Assembly: GCA_027491415.1 (NCBI GenBank)
Contig: JAOZFH010000026.1
Coordinates: 62,001-126,000 of the forward strand
Origin: Thermoproteota archaeon
GTDB lineage: Archaea > Korarchaeota > Korarchaeia > Korarchaeales > Korarchaeaceae
Length of the DNA stretch: 64,000 nt
Direction: 5' to 3'
The position numbers and the translations under genes were made by a program. The notes beneath the pieces are model-generated. The model was not told where the DNA came from. It saw only the letters and a program-made list of their open reading frames with translations, and ran no database searches. Positions 1-9,125 of this stretch are shown piece by piece (the first letter of the stretch is position 1; the number at the start of each line of letters is the position of its first letter).

Positions 1-308
1 AGATCCTCGAAGACCTGGGCAGGGGAGTCGTCGTGAGGAACGCCACCTACCTCAGGTTCCAGAACTACAGGACCGGGGACTTCTCGGCGGTGATAAGGGA
101 TGGGGTCTTCCTCGTCGAGGGCGGCGAGATAAAGGGGGAGGTCAGGGGACTCAGGCTCAGCGAGAACGTCCTCCACCTGCTGTCCAACGTGTACGCTGTC
201 GGCAGGGAGACCAGACAGATGACCCACTGGTGGGCGGAGTTCGGGCCGCCCGTCGTGACGCCGGTGATCGCGGTCAGGGACGTGGCGTTCACGGCCGCTA
301 CCGCCTGA
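1..308 (+). CDS. TldD/PmbA-family protease, C-terminal end (5' partial)
   Basis: The reading frame is open from the left edge (first whole codon at position 3) and ends with TGA at 306-308, so only the last 101 residues are present. The sequence runs from a GDFS-type strand through a VEGGEIKGEV turn and an LSNVYAVG segment to a TPVIAVRDVAFTA end. This is the pattern of the C-terminal beta-rich domain of TldD/PmbA proteins, which are predicted metallopeptidases of the modified-peptide (microcin, gyrase inhibitor) type. The HExxxH metal site lies in the N-terminal half of one family partner and cannot be seen, so TldD and PmbA cannot be told apart. Its last 11 bases overlap the end of the convergent acyl-CoA synthetase gene. 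Confidence 0.8.
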   Translation, partial: ILEDLGRGVVVRNATYLRFQNYRTGDFSAVIRDGVFLVEGGEIKGEVRGLRLSENVLHLLSNVYAVGRETRQMTHWWAEFGPPVVTPVIAVRDVAFTAATA

Positions 309-1689
309 GCCTCAGGGGCTGCGTTAGCCTAGCGTACCTCCATAGGGCGGCCAGCGCGGAGGCCGCTCTCTCGGGGGATGGAAACACAGGCACGCCCTCC
401 GCCTCCAGCCTGGAGTTCTCCCTGGCCACCTCCGGCGTGACATCCAGCGACACGACGACTATGGGCTTGCCGTAGTCCCTCAGCACTTGGAGGATGTAGT
501 CGGTCGTCCTCCTCGGCTCCATGAGCGGCACCGAGTAGAGCGCCATCACTATCAGCGCGTCGATCACGTCAGATCTGGCCATCTCCACCATACCGGCGAG
601 GTACTGCTCGGGCGTCGAGCTTCCGGTCAGGTCTAGGGGGTTTCCCACGGGGTAGAATGGCGGGAGCCTCTCCCTGAGCCTCTCTGCGGTGGCCTTGTCC
701 AGTTCAGGGACCTCCATTCCGCGCTCCTCCAGCGCGTCGACGGCTATGACCCCGTATCCTCCCCCGTTCGTGATTATTCCGACCCTTGGCCCCCTGGGCG
801 TGGGCAGCCTGGCCAGGGCCCGCGAGGCGTCCAAGAACTCCTCCGTCGAGTAAGTCCTGACGACGCCGCACTGCTTGAAAGCCGCCTCGTACGCCGCGTC
901 GGATCCGGCCAGGGATCCCGTGTGACTCCTGACCGCACTCGCCCCCCTCTGGCTCCTGCCCGCCTTGAACACCACCACGGGCTTCGAGGGGGTCACCTCC
1001 CGCGCCGCCTCCATGAACCCCCTCCCGTCCCTGAGGCCCTCAACGTAGATCGCTATCACCCTAGTCTCCGGATCCTCGGCGAAGTAGCGGAGCAGGTCGG
1101 CCTCGTCCACGTCGGCCCTGTTGCCGTAGCTCACGAAGGCGCTTATCCCCCTCCCCTCCATGGCCAGCCACGTCAGGATTGCGCCGCCGAAGCTCCCGCT
1201 CTGGGTGAGTATCGCAACGTCCCCTGGGCCTGGCCTCGGAAGCCTGTCGGAAGGGGTGAAGAGGGTGTCGAGCCCGACGCTGGGCCTGTATATCCCCATG
1301 CAGTTCGGGCCGATCAGCCTGACCCCGCTCCTCCTGGCCGCCTCCCTCAGCTCGCGCTCTAGCTCCTCGTTCCCGACCTCCGAGAATCCCCCCGAGATCA
1401 CTATGGCGGCTTTGACCCCCCTCCTCCCGCAGTCTTCCACGACCCTCGGGGTAACCGGGGCCGGCACCACGACCACTGCCAGGTCGACGGGCTCGGGCAG
1501 GTCGGCGACGCTGGGATAGCACCTGACGCCGAGTATCTCCTCCGCCTTGGGGTTGACCGGGTAGACCCGGCCCCTGAAGCCCTCGAGCAGCTGCCTCAGG
1601 ACCACGTGACCGAGCTTCTCAGGACTCCGAGACGCCCCGACCACCGCTATCGACTCCGGCTCGAAGAAGGCGGCGAGCTCCCTGGCCAT
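298..1689 (-). CDS. Acetyl/acyl-CoA synthetase (ADP-forming), alpha subunit
   Basis: A 463-residue protein with a CoA-binding Rossmann domain (residues about 1-130, starting FFEPESIAVVGAS) and succinyl-CoA-ligase-like domains. His256 lies in SHTGSLAG, the place of the phosphohistidine in ADP-forming acetyl-CoA synthetases. These enzymes convert acyl-CoA, ADP and Pi to acid, CoA and ATP, typically at the end of archaeal peptide or sugar fermentation. The length matches free-standing alpha subunits; the ATP-grasp beta subunit is not in this window, so it must be encoded elsewhere or partner differently. The frame stays open further upstream, but I chose ATG at 1689 because it begins exactly at the conserved N-terminus and sits 35 bases from a TATA element shared with nurA. 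It ends in TAG. Confidence 0.85.
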   Translation of the reverse strand: MARELAAFFEPESIAVVGASRSPEKLGHVVLRQLLEGFRGRVYPVNPKAEEILGVRCYPSVADLPEPVDLAVVVVPAPVTPRVVEDCGRRGVKAAIVISGGFSEVGNEELERELREAARRSGVRLIGPNCMGIYRPSVGLDTLFTPSDRLPRPGPGDVAILTQSGSFGGAILTWLAMEGRGISAFVSYGNRADVDEADLLRYFAEDPETRVIAIYVEGLRDGRGFMEAAREVTPSKPVVVFKAGRSQRGASAVRSHTGSLAGSDAAYEAAFKQCGVVRTYSTEEFLDASRALARLPTPRGPRVGIITNGGGYGVIAVDALEERGMEVPELDKATAERLRERLPPFYPVGNPLDLTGSSTPEQYLAGMVEMARSDVIDALIVMALYSVPLMEPRRTTDYILQVLRDYGKPIVVVSLDVTPEVARENSRLEAEGVPVFPSPERAASALAALWRYARLTQPLRLRR

Positions 1690-1723
1690 CCACCGCACCG
1701 AGCTGACGGACCACTCCCTCACC

Positions 1724-1729
1724 TTAAAA
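1724..1729. promoter_or_regulatory. Shared TATA element between acyl-CoA synthetase and nurA
   Basis: TTAAAA flanked by CC and GG lies 35 bases from the leftward start at 1689 and 25 bases from the rightward start at 1754. Both distances suit transcripts with very short leaders, so one near-symmetric AT element may serve both genes. Confidence 0.5.
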
Positions 1730-1753
1730 GGCAGGTCAGGGGAGTCATGCCGA

Positions 1754-2938
1754 ATGGCCGAAGAGGCCCGCTTCATGGACATAGTTGAGGCCTTCTTGAG
1801 CGCGAGGGGCGACATCGAGAGGGCCCTGGGGGTCGGCCCCAGGTTCGAAGAGCTATCCGCCGCGTGGCTTCCCGTAAGGACGGATCTGAGCCCGAGGGAC
1901 GCTCTGGAGAGGATGGGCTCCATAGCGGGGATAGACGGCGGAAGCCACCTCGTGGAGGTGAACCTGGGCCAGAGCCTCTTCGCCGTGAGTTCCACCTCCG
2001 TCGCCTTCAGGGCCGGGGAGAGGCCCGAGCCGCGTCGAGTGTTCCAAGTCGGTGTGATTGACTTCTTCAAGGCGGAGGATAGGGTTCGGATATACAGGGA
2101 GGCCCTGGAGGCGAAGATGGCTGCGGTGCTCGCGATCGGGCGTGAAGTGGACTACGTCCTGCTTGATGGGTCCTTGGAGGCCAACCTCGCCGCGGAGCCG
2201 GTGTTCAGAGGGGCCCGCCCCGGGAGATATGCGGGCCTCAGCGAGGAGGAGAGGGAACTCATCGTCTCGGCTTTCCTTAGGGTCGTGAGGAACCTCCCGC
2301 TGGCGTCCGCCCTCACCGTGATCACGGCCACGGCGGCGACGCAGGCAACTCTCGAGGAGGCGGCGAGAGACATAGTGGGGGGTGACGGGGAGGGCGAGGG
2401 GAGAAAGCCCCTGCTGGCGGTCTCCGCCATGGAGCGGCTGGAGCAAGGGGTCTCGCTGCTCGCCCTAGTGGCGGCGGCCGAGAGGGCGGGCGTGAGGGTC
2501 GTGGCGGTGGCGAAGAGGTCCTCGGCGAGGTCGCACTTCAGGTCCACGAAGCCCGACCTGGCCATAGTCCAGAGGTACACGAGGGGGCCGGGAAGAACCC
2601 CCTGTCGAGTGAGGGAAGTGGAGGTCGGCAGGCACATCCTCAGGGCGGCCAGGGCCATCGTCGGCCCTGGGGTGGGCGCCACCATCCGGCTGACCACCCT
2701 CTACGCCAGGCTGGCCCGGTCGGCGGCGCCGGTGAAGTTGGAGATACTTGGGGACCTTGAGGAAGACGAGGTAGACGAGCTTGTCGGGAATCTGGCCGGC
2801 ATAGCCGTTCTAGGATACCCCTACCCCCTCAGGCGGGCCCACGAGCTGGCGAAGATAACGAGGTCAGACATGGAGGCGGGCCTCAGGTCGATCGGCTTCG
2901 TGCCGGAGTTCACCGGAAGGGAGGCGCTGGGAGATTGA
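1754..2938 (+). CDS. nurA: NurA 5'-3' nuclease
   Basis: A 394-residue NurA-domain nuclease. The family acid motif appears as GIDGGS (Asp61) and a second conserved Asp lies in YVLLDGS (Asp138). NurA works with the HerA hexameric translocase and Mre11-Rad50 to resect DNA double-strand breaks and make 3' tails for RadA. It is the first gene of nurA-herA-mre11-rad50, the classic archaeal resection operon. Start ATG 1754 lies about 25 bases after the TATA element, so the message is close to leaderless. Its stop overlaps the TTG start of herA as TTGA. Confidence 0.92.
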   Translation: MAEEARFMDIVEAFLSARGDIERALGVGPRFEELSAAWLPVRTDLSPRDALERMGSIAGIDGGSHLVEVNLGQSLFAVSSTSVAFRAGERPEPRRVFQVGVIDFFKAEDRVRIYREALEAKMAAVLAIGREVDYVLLDGSLEANLAAEPVFRGARPGRYAGLSEEERELIVSAFLRVVRNLPLASALTVITATAATQATLEEAARDIVGGDGEGEGRKPLLAVSAMERLEQGVSLLALVAAAERAGVRVVAVAKRSSARSHFRSTKPDLAIVQRYTRGPGRTPCRVREVEVGRHILRAARAIVGPGVGATIRLTTLYARLARSAAPVKLEILGDLEEDEVDELVGNLAGIAVLGYPYPLRRAHELAKITRSDMEAGLRSIGFVPEFTGREALGD

Positions 2939-4602
2939 GTCTGAGGGAGGTCGACAGGCTGGGTACGGTCGTGGAGGTGACCACCCCCTCCCAGGTGGAG
3001 TTCGTCGCAGAGGAGGGTGTCGTGCCGGAGATCGGAGATTACGTGGCCGTGGTGCACGGGGACGGCTCGTGGATCCTGGGGATGATAACCCACGTGGAGC
3101 GTGGGAGCAGGGAGCTCTCCGGGAAGAGCCTGCTGTCCGCCTCCGAGGCCGACAGGATCATAGAGCTCGTTGGAGAGCCCTCCCACTGGTCCAGGGCGAG
3201 GGTCAAGCTCTTAGGGCGAGTTGTGGAGCGCGGAGACGGGAACGTCGGCCTGGTCCTCCCCAGGACGCCTCCACCCAGCGGCGCCGGGGTTTACAGGGCC
3301 CCGGCCCAGGCCCTCAGGAGGGTCTTCGCGCCTCGGGGGCCCGGGGTGGACGTCGGGCACCTCCTCACCCGCGAGGACGTGAGGGTCCTGCTCGACCCGA
3401 ACGAGATGATCTCTCGACACCTCGCCGTGCTGGCGGTGACCGGTGCGGGGAAGTCGAACGCCGTGGCCGTGATCGTGGAGAAGGTTCTGGAGCTCAACGG
3501 GGTCGTCCTCCTCTTCGACCCGCACTCCGAATACAGCGGCATGACGCTTAGCCCCGGCGCCTCGGGGAGCGTGATCACCGTCGATCCGAAGATCAACGTC
3601 AACTCGTTGAGCCTCTCGGAGTTCTCCTACCTCCTCGGCATAAACTTCGAGAAGGCGGCGAGACAGTACATCTACCTGAGGAGGCTCTGGAGGGCCTCAT
3701 GGTCTCTCCGAGGAAAGGACCTGCTCGATTCCGTGGTCAGAGAGGCGGGTGTGGACGATCCAGAGCCGGGGAACATACTGGATGGGATGATAGCGATCGC
3801 CGAGGTCGTGAAGGACGCCGTAGAGGCTGGCGAGGCCTCGGGCGCCATTCCGCTGGGGCCCGGGGTGAGCTTCGCTGTGGACAGGGACGCCAAGAACAGC
3901 CTCTACGGCCTGCTGTCGAGGCTCACCCACCTGAAGGAGACCAAGAGGGCGCTCCTCTCTGCCGCCGCCCCCGAGATCGTGTCGCTGCTGGACAACGGTC
4001 GAGCCGTGGTGGTTGACATGGGACCCCTCGGGGAGGACGCCGCCGACGTGCTGGTTGGGCACACGCTCACAACGCTGCTCTCCAGGGCCAAGCAGGTGAT
4101 CGCCGCCCGACGGGTCGGGGGGAGACCGCCCGAAGACGCGCCCCCCCTCCCGGTCATGGTGGTCCTGGAGGAGGCGCACATACTCATCCCTGGAGACAGG
4201 GACACCTACACGAGGCACGCCGCCTCGCGCGTGGCGAGGGAGGGCAGGAAGTTCGGCGTAGGGCTCACGCTGGTGAGCCAAAGGCCAAAGAGGCTCGACC
4301 CCGACGTGCTCTCCCAGATGATCAACAAGATAATCCTAAAGGTCGTCGAGCCTGAGGACCAGGCCTACGTCCGCAGGGCCACGGAATTCCTGAGCGAGGA
4401 CCTGGTCGGATACCTCCCGTCCCTGAACGTGGGTGAGGCGGTCATAGTCGGCCCCATGGTGAGGCTCCCCGCGATCGTCAAGGTCGACCTGTTCGGCGGG
4501 GTCAGAGGGGGGGAGAGCCTCAGGGCCATCGAGGAGTGGGCCAGGGCCGGAGGTCGAGGTCCCGGCAGCGTCCCCGGCGGATACGCCGACCTGGTGAGGT
4601 GA
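2935..4602 (+). CDS. herA: HerA DNA translocase/helicase
   Basis: A 555-residue protein with an N-terminal HAS-barrel (residues about 1-110), Walker A TGAGKSN at 169-175 and Walker B VMVVLEEAH at about 407-415, followed by an arginine/SQRPKRLDPD region typical of HerA/FtsK-type hexameric pumps. It forms a hexamer that docks NurA and drives DNA through it. Translation starts at TTG inside the overlap TTGA with nurA, implying coupled synthesis of the two partners. Confidence 0.94.
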   Translation: MSLREVDRLGTVVEVTTPSQVEFVAEEGVVPEIGDYVAVVHGDGSWILGMITHVERGSRELSGKSLLSASEADRIIELVGEPSHWSRARVKLLGRVVERGDGNVGLVLPRTPPPSGAGVYRAPAQALRRVFAPRGPGVDVGHLLTREDVRVLLDPNEMISRHLAVLAVTGAGKSNAVAVIVEKVLELNGVVLLFDPHSEYSGMTLSPGASGSVITVDPKINVNSLSLSEFSYLLGINFEKAARQYIYLRRLWRASWSLRGKDLLDSVVREAGVDDPEPGNILDGMIAIAEVVKDAVEAGEASGAIPLGPGVSFAVDRDAKNSLYGLLSRLTHLKETKRALLSAAAPEIVSLLDNGRAVVVDMGPLGEDAADVLVGHTLTTLLSRAKQVIAARRVGGRPPEDAPPLPVMVVLEEAHILIPGDRDTYTRHAASRVAREGRKFGVGLTLVSQRPKRLDPDVLSQMINKIILKVVEPEDQAYVRRATEFLSEDLVGYLPSLNVGEAVIVGPMVRLPAIVKVDLFGGVRGGESLRAIEEWARAGGRGPGSVPGGYADLVR

Positions 4603-4608
4603 GCCCCC

Positions 4609-5799
4609 TTGGTGAGGTTCGTTCACCTGGCCGACGCCCACCTGGGAAGGAGGCAGTACGGTCTGGAGGAGAGGGAGAGGGACTTCCTTGAGGCGTTCAA
4701 CGAGGCCGTGGATCGGATTATCGAGGCCAAGCCTGAGTTCGTCGTGTTCTCGGGCGACCTGTTCGACTCCTATAGGCCCTCCCCGACCACGCTGGTGAGC
4801 GCATTCGTGGGGCTGAAGAGGATCGTGGACTCCGGCGCGAGGGTCTTCGCGGTCGCAGGGAACCACGACCTGGGTCCGGTGCCAGGGGGCGGCAGGTCCT
4901 CCCCCCTCCCCCTGTTTGAGAAGGCGCTGGAGGGTGGGCTGGTGAACCTGAGCTACTCGCGCCCCGTTGAGCGGCTCGACGGCGTTTTCGTCGCCGGCCT
5001 CCCGTACACCCCACGGCAGGAGGTGGAGGCGCTCAAGTCGGCCCTGGACGCCATCTCCAAGCGGGTCCAGATGGGCCCGGCCCAGGTGGTGCTGATCCTC
5101 CACCAGGCCGTCAAGCCGATCGTTCCGCCTCAGAAGGCGGAGATCGACAGGACGGTACTAGACAGGCTGGCCTTCGGCTACTACGCCATGGGCCACGTCC
5201 ACGACAGGAACTTTCCAAGAAGGACGTCGCAGAGGAGGCCGATAGCCTACTCCGGATCACTGGAGGTGGTGGAGGAGCGGGAGGCCGACAAGCTCGAGGT
5301 CTACGGTAAGGGATTCTACGTCGTCGATCTCGACGGCGAGGAGGCGAACATTTCTCCGGTGAACCTCAGCTCGATAAGGCCGTTTCTCGTGTTCAGGGAG
5401 AGGGTCGACAGCGCGAGGGGGCTCGAGGAGCTGGCCTCCAAGATCGAGGCGAGGGTCGCGGGTGGGACTTGGGCCAAGCCCCCGGTGGTCAGGGTGTCCC
5501 TGTCCTCCGCCAGGTTGGACCCCAGAGACGTGAAGGACCTCCAAGACGCCCTCAGAGACTCCCTCGGCCAGAGAGTCCTTAAGGTGTTCGTGAGGCTCAG
5601 GCGCCTAGACGAGAAGCTCGGGGAGGCTGAAGTCTCGATAGAGCCCAAGATCGACGTCGAGAAGGTCTTTGAGGAGATAATACCTGCCGAGAACGTGAGG
5701 AGGCTCGCCATAGAGATCTACAGGCTGTATCTGGAGGGTAAGGGGAGCAAGGAGCTCATCAGAGAACTCGAGAGGATCTACGAGGGGTGGGCGCCTTGA
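4609..5799 (+). CDS. mre11: Mre11 double-strand-break repair nuclease
   Basis: A 396-residue calcineurin-like phosphoesterase with the Mre11 metal motifs in order: DAHLG near the N-terminus, SGDLFD, GNHD, HQ and GHVH. It is a Mn-dependent 3'-5' exonuclease and endonuclease that forms the MR complex with Rad50. Start is either TTG 4609 or the next codon, GTG 4612; both follow the AGGTGA sequence that ends herA. The C-terminal region after residue about 260 carries the capping domain and a Rad50-binding helical segment. It overlaps the rad50 start. Confidence 0.94.
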   Translation: MVRFVHLADAHLGRRQYGLEERERDFLEAFNEAVDRIIEAKPEFVVFSGDLFDSYRPSPTTLVSAFVGLKRIVDSGARVFAVAGNHDLGPVPGGGRSSPLPLFEKALEGGLVNLSYSRPVERLDGVFVAGLPYTPRQEVEALKSALDAISKRVQMGPAQVVLILHQAVKPIVPPQKAEIDRTVLDRLAFGYYAMGHVHDRNFPRRTSQRRPIAYSGSLEVVEEREADKLEVYGKGFYVVDLDGEEANISPVNLSSIRPFLVFRERVDSARGLEELASKIEARVAGGTWAKPPVVRVSLSSARLDPRDVKDLQDALRDSLGQRVLKVFVRLRRLDEKLGEAEVSIEPKIDVEKVFEEIIPAENVRRLAIEIYRLYLEGKGSKELIRELERIYEGWAP

Positions 5800-8480
5800 G
5801 GATTAGGCGAGTCAGGCTCAGGAACTTCAGGTCTCACGCTGAGACCGAGGTGGGGTTCGACTTCGGGGTCAATGCAATAATCGGTCAGAACGGCGCCGGG
5901 AAGACTTCCCTACTGGAGGGGATCGCCTACGCGCTGTTTCCGGAGCTTTTCAGGGGCGTCACCTCTGATCTCACTCGAAGGGGCTCCGGCTCCATGGAGG
6001 TCGAGCTCGAGTTCGAGCAGGGCGGCAGGAGGTACCTGGTCTGGCGAAAGAGGGACCGCTCGGGCCCACAGGCGCGTCTGATGGTTAGGCGGGACTCTGG
6101 GTGGAGTCTGCTGCAGACCTCGCAGAGGGACGTCAGTGCTGAGCTGGCCAGGATACTTGGGACCAATCCAGAGGCCTTCGTCACGGCGATGTACGTTAGG
6201 CAGGGGGAGATCTTCGGCTTCCTGGAAAAGAGGGCCTCCGAGCGGACAAAAACGATAAACCGCCTGCTGGGAGGGGAACTCTTCGACAGGATGGAGAGGG
6301 ACCTCGGGGAGGCGCTGGGCAGGTTCAGGTCGAGACTCGAGCGGCTGGAGGGCGAGATCTCCACGCTGGAGAGGCAGCTGAAGGCGACGGACCAGTTTAG
6401 GGACGACCTCTCAAGCGTGGATGCGGAGCTTGAGAGGATCGAAAGCCAGCTGGGCAGCCTAGAGACGAGGCTCAAGTCGGTCGAGCGTGAGGAGGAGAAG
6501 CTGCGGGAGCTGAGGGATGCCTACCTGAAGCTCGCGCAGGCCAGGGAGCAAGCTGAACGCGACCTGAGGGATTGTAGGAGGAGGATCTCCCAGATCGGCT
6601 CGCAGCTTGAAAGTCTAAATCAGGAGCTAGTTCGGCTTGACGAATTAAAGTCGCTCGCCGAGTTCGAGCCGCTTCTGACGGAACTCGACTCGCTGATCAG
6701 ATCGGAAAACGCCTTGAGGGCCGAGCTCTCCAGCCTAGAGCGCGAGCAGAGGTCTCTGGATGAGGCGAGGAGGAACGTGGAGCGCCTGGGGTCCCTGCGT
6801 GAGGAGTATGAGAGGATCTCGCTTGAGCTTGAGGGCGTCTCAAAGAGCCTGGCGATGGTGGAGGAAAAGGCTCAAAGAGCCGAGCGGCTCTGGGCCCAGT
6901 TGAGAGAGGCTAGGGAGCGCCTGCAGAGGGTTGAGGGTAGGCTGCGAGGGCTGCTGAACAGGCTGCCTCCCTACCTGGGGTTGGGAGACCTCGACTCGCT
7001 TTGTCGCGAGAGTGGGAGGCTCCTATCCGAGGCAAGACGCGTGGGAAGGGCTCTCACCGAACTGGAGAAGAGGATCGAGTACGCCAAGGGGTGGATGAAG
7101 TTCCCGCAGGAACTCCTAAGCGCGCTTGACAGCACCCCAGATGAGTGTCCCCTCTGCGGATCTCGGCTGGACGCGGGGGGCGTCAGCAGGGTAAGGGGTA
7201 GGCTTAGGGCCGAACTCGACAGGGGTAAAGCTGAGTTAGGCAGCGCGGAGGCCGAGCTGTCTCGCATCTCGGAACTGAGAGAGGCCCTGGAGGAGTTTGA
7301 GAGACTCGCGGAGGAGGCAGACCTTCAAAGTGCGATAGCTGAGAGAGCGGCCCTGGTTGAGAAGGTAGAGGAGTTCGAGGGGGAGCTGCGTGCGCTCGAG
7401 GCCGACCTTCGTAAGAGGGATGAAATGGCCGCGCGTCGAGCAGAACTCCAAGCGAGGTTGTCAGAGCTTCAGAACAGGCTCGTTGAGCTGGGAGCGGCCG
7501 AGTCTCTGGTTAAGAGACTCAGTCCCAGGGAGGAAGACCTACTTGCGAGGATCGAGACCCTCAAGCACGAGATTAACGAGATCAGGGGGAGAAGGGACGA
7601 ACTCCTCGCGAAGCTGGGGGCGGCGGTCCGAGACATTGACTCGGCGTTGAGGCAGGCGAAGGAGGCGAGAAGGAAGCTCAAGGAACTTGAGGAGCTCATT
7701 GAGAGGAGGGGGAAGCTAAGCGCCCTGCTGAGCGAAGAGAAGAGGAGGGAGGATGAGATCGAGAGGAGGCTGAGCGAGATAAGCGTCAGCATAGAAGCCC
7801 TTGGCTTCGACGAGGACCGCTACTCTGAGATCTTGGAAGAGCTCACGCGCCTGAGGGAGGAGGTCCAAGAGCTCGTGGCCAAGAGGGAGAACCTGAAGGG
7901 GAGGAGGGAAGAGCTCATGAGACAGCTCGAGGAGGTTAAACGCCTGAAGAGCGCGCTCGGTGAGGCGAAGAAGGAAAGGGACAAGCTGGCGAGTTTTGCG
8001 AGAGCGCTAGAAGAGGTCAGGCGGTCCTTCGGGAGGGAGGGCATACAGAGGGCCCTCAGGGAGGCGGCGAGGCCCGTGCTGGAGCACTACGCCAACGAGA
8101 TACTCTCCAAGTTCGGCGTCGACTTTGACCGCTTGGAGCTGTCGGAGGACTACGAGGTCTCCCTAATCAGAGGGGGTGATAGGTTTTCCTTCCGCCAGCT
8201 CAGCGGTGGAGAACAGGTCGCTCTCGCCCTCTCCCTCAGGCTGGGGCTGGCTAAGGCCATGGCCGGGACCTCGCTGGAGTCCATCTTGCTCGACGAGCCG
8301 ACGGTTCACCTCGACTCAGAGAGGAGGAGGGAGCTCGTGTCAGCCATTGGAGAGCTGGACCTGCCCCAGGTGATCGTTGTCACCCACTCTGGAGAATTTG
8401 AGGAGGTCGCCAGCTCACTCTACACGATCGAGAAAAGGGGCGGAACTTCGGTGGTGATGCCCTCGGTGAGCATGGGCTAG
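5787..8480 (+). CDS. rad50: Rad50 ATPase
   Basis: About 895 residues with ABC-ATPase halves at both ends and a long coiled coil between. Walker A GQNGAGKTS is near the N-terminus, the zinc-hook CPLCG (Cys454 and Cys457) is at the middle of the coiled coil, and the signature LSGGEQ and Walker B LLDEPTVHLD are near the C-terminus. It regulates Mre11 and tethers DNA ends. GTG 5787 overlaps the mre11 end by 13 bases; TTG 5796, overlapping the mre11 stop as TTGA, is an equally good start and matches other junctions in this window. It ends in TAG with an in-frame TAA four codons on. Confidence 0.95.
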   Translation: MGALRIRRVRLRNFRSHAETEVGFDFGVNAIIGQNGAGKTSLLEGIAYALFPELFRGVTSDLTRRGSGSMEVELEFEQGGRRYLVWRKRDRSGPQARLMVRRDSGWSLLQTSQRDVSAELARILGTNPEAFVTAMYVRQGEIFGFLEKRASERTKTINRLLGGELFDRMERDLGEALGRFRSRLERLEGEISTLERQLKATDQFRDDLSSVDAELERIESQLGSLETRLKSVEREEEKLRELRDAYLKLAQAREQAERDLRDCRRRISQIGSQLESLNQELVRLDELKSLAEFEPLLTELDSLIRSENALRAELSSLEREQRSLDEARRNVERLGSLREEYERISLELEGVSKSLAMVEEKAQRAERLWAQLREARERLQRVEGRLRGLLNRLPPYLGLGDLDSLCRESGRLLSEARRVGRALTELEKRIEYAKGWMKFPQELLSALDSTPDECPLCGSRLDAGGVSRVRGRLRAELDRGKAELGSAEAELSRISELREALEEFERLAEEADLQSAIAERAALVEKVEEFEGELRALEADLRKRDEMAARRAELQARLSELQNRLVELGAAESLVKRLSPREEDLLARIETLKHEINEIRGRRDELLAKLGAAVRDIDSALRQAKEARRKLKELEELIERRGKLSALLSEEKRREDEIERRLSEISVSIEALGFDEDRYSEILEELTRLREEVQELVAKRENLKGRREELMRQLEEVKRLKSALGEAKKERDKLASFARALEEVRRSFGREGIQRALREAARPVLEHYANEILSKFGVDFDRLELSEDYEVSLIRGGDRFSFRQLSGGEQVALALSLRLGLAKAMAGTSLESILLDEPTVHLDSERRRELVSAIGELDLPQVIVVTHSGEFEEVASSLYTIEKRGGTSVVMPSVSMG

Positions 8481-8485
8481 GAAAA

Positions 8486-8506
8486 CAGTTAAGGTGGGGT
8501 ACCCCC
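8486..8506 (+). promoter_or_regulatory. hsp20 promoter region with GGGGTACCCC palindrome
   Basis: A weak TATA-like GTTAAGG (8489-8495) is followed at once by the perfect 10-base palindrome GGGGTACCCC (8497-8506), about 20 bases before the hsp20 start. A palindrome between TATA box and start is where an archaeal heat-shock repressor would bind, but no known operator is recognised. Confidence 0.35.
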
Positions 8507-8526
8507 CATAACCGAGAGGCGGTGCG

Positions 8527-9120
8527 ATGGGCGAGAGCAGCAGGGACCCCTTTGAGGAGTGGATTAGGGAGATCATGAGGTTCATTCGAGAGGTCCAGAA
8601 GGACATGGAGAGGCAGCTGGAGGAGCTAATGTCCCTCGATGACCTGGAAGAGCTGGAGGACAGGCTTCCGGTGTTCAGGACTCCCAGCGGTATGGAGTTC
8701 CGCGCTCCCTTCGTATACGGCTACTACATGACCATCGGACCCGACGGAAAGCCGATAATAAGGAGATTCGGAAACGTCCCCACCCGAGAAGAGGTTAGGG
8801 AGAGCGAGATCGAGGAGATCGAGACCAGGAGAGAGGAGGAAGCTACGAGGGAGCCCGTGCTCGATGTCATGGACTTTGGGGACGAGATCGTGGTCGTGGC
8901 AGAGATCCCGGGGGTCAGCAAGGAGGACATAGACGTGTCTGCGACCGAGAGGAGGCTCACGATAAGGGCTAAGCCCTACAGCGCTAAGGTGGATCTGCCC
9001 GCCGAGGTGAAGCCCGAGGGGGCGAAGGCCACTTACAGCAACGGCATATTGGAGGTGCGGCTGCCGAAGAGGGAGGGCAAGAGGACCAAGGTGAGGGAGA
9101 AGAAGGTCAAGGTGGAGTAG
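8527..9120 (+). CDS. hsp20: Small heat shock protein, Hsp20/alpha-crystallin family
   Basis: A 197-residue protein. Residues about 1-105 are an acidic, helical, Arg/Glu-rich N-terminal arm that is long for archaeal Hsp20. Residues about 108-185 are the alpha-crystallin domain, with EIPGVSKEDIDV and the NGILEVRLPK strand diagnostic of the family. A basic KVREKKVKVE tail follows and no clear IxI/V motif is visible. It acts as an ATP-independent holdase in the cytoplasm. It sits alone after the rad50 operon with its own promoter and converges on the PAC2 gene with 5 bases between them. It ends in TAG with TGA four codons later. Confidence 0.88.
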   Translation: MGESSRDPFEEWIREIMRFIREVQKDMERQLEELMSLDDLEELEDRLPVFRTPSGMEFRAPFVYGYYMTIGPDGKPIIRRFGNVPTREEVRESEIEEIETRREEEATREPVLDVMDFGDEIVVVAEIPGVSKEDIDVSATERRLTIRAKPYSAKVDLPAEVKPEGAKATYSNGILEVRLPKREGKRTKVREKKVKVE

Positions 9121-9125
9121 GGCCC

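Noticed and set aside
298-2070. Longer acyl-CoA synthetase (590 residues) starting at 2070
   Set aside because: The extra N-terminus lies antisense to nurA, shows no family similarity, and would skip the promoter and the natural ATG at 1689.
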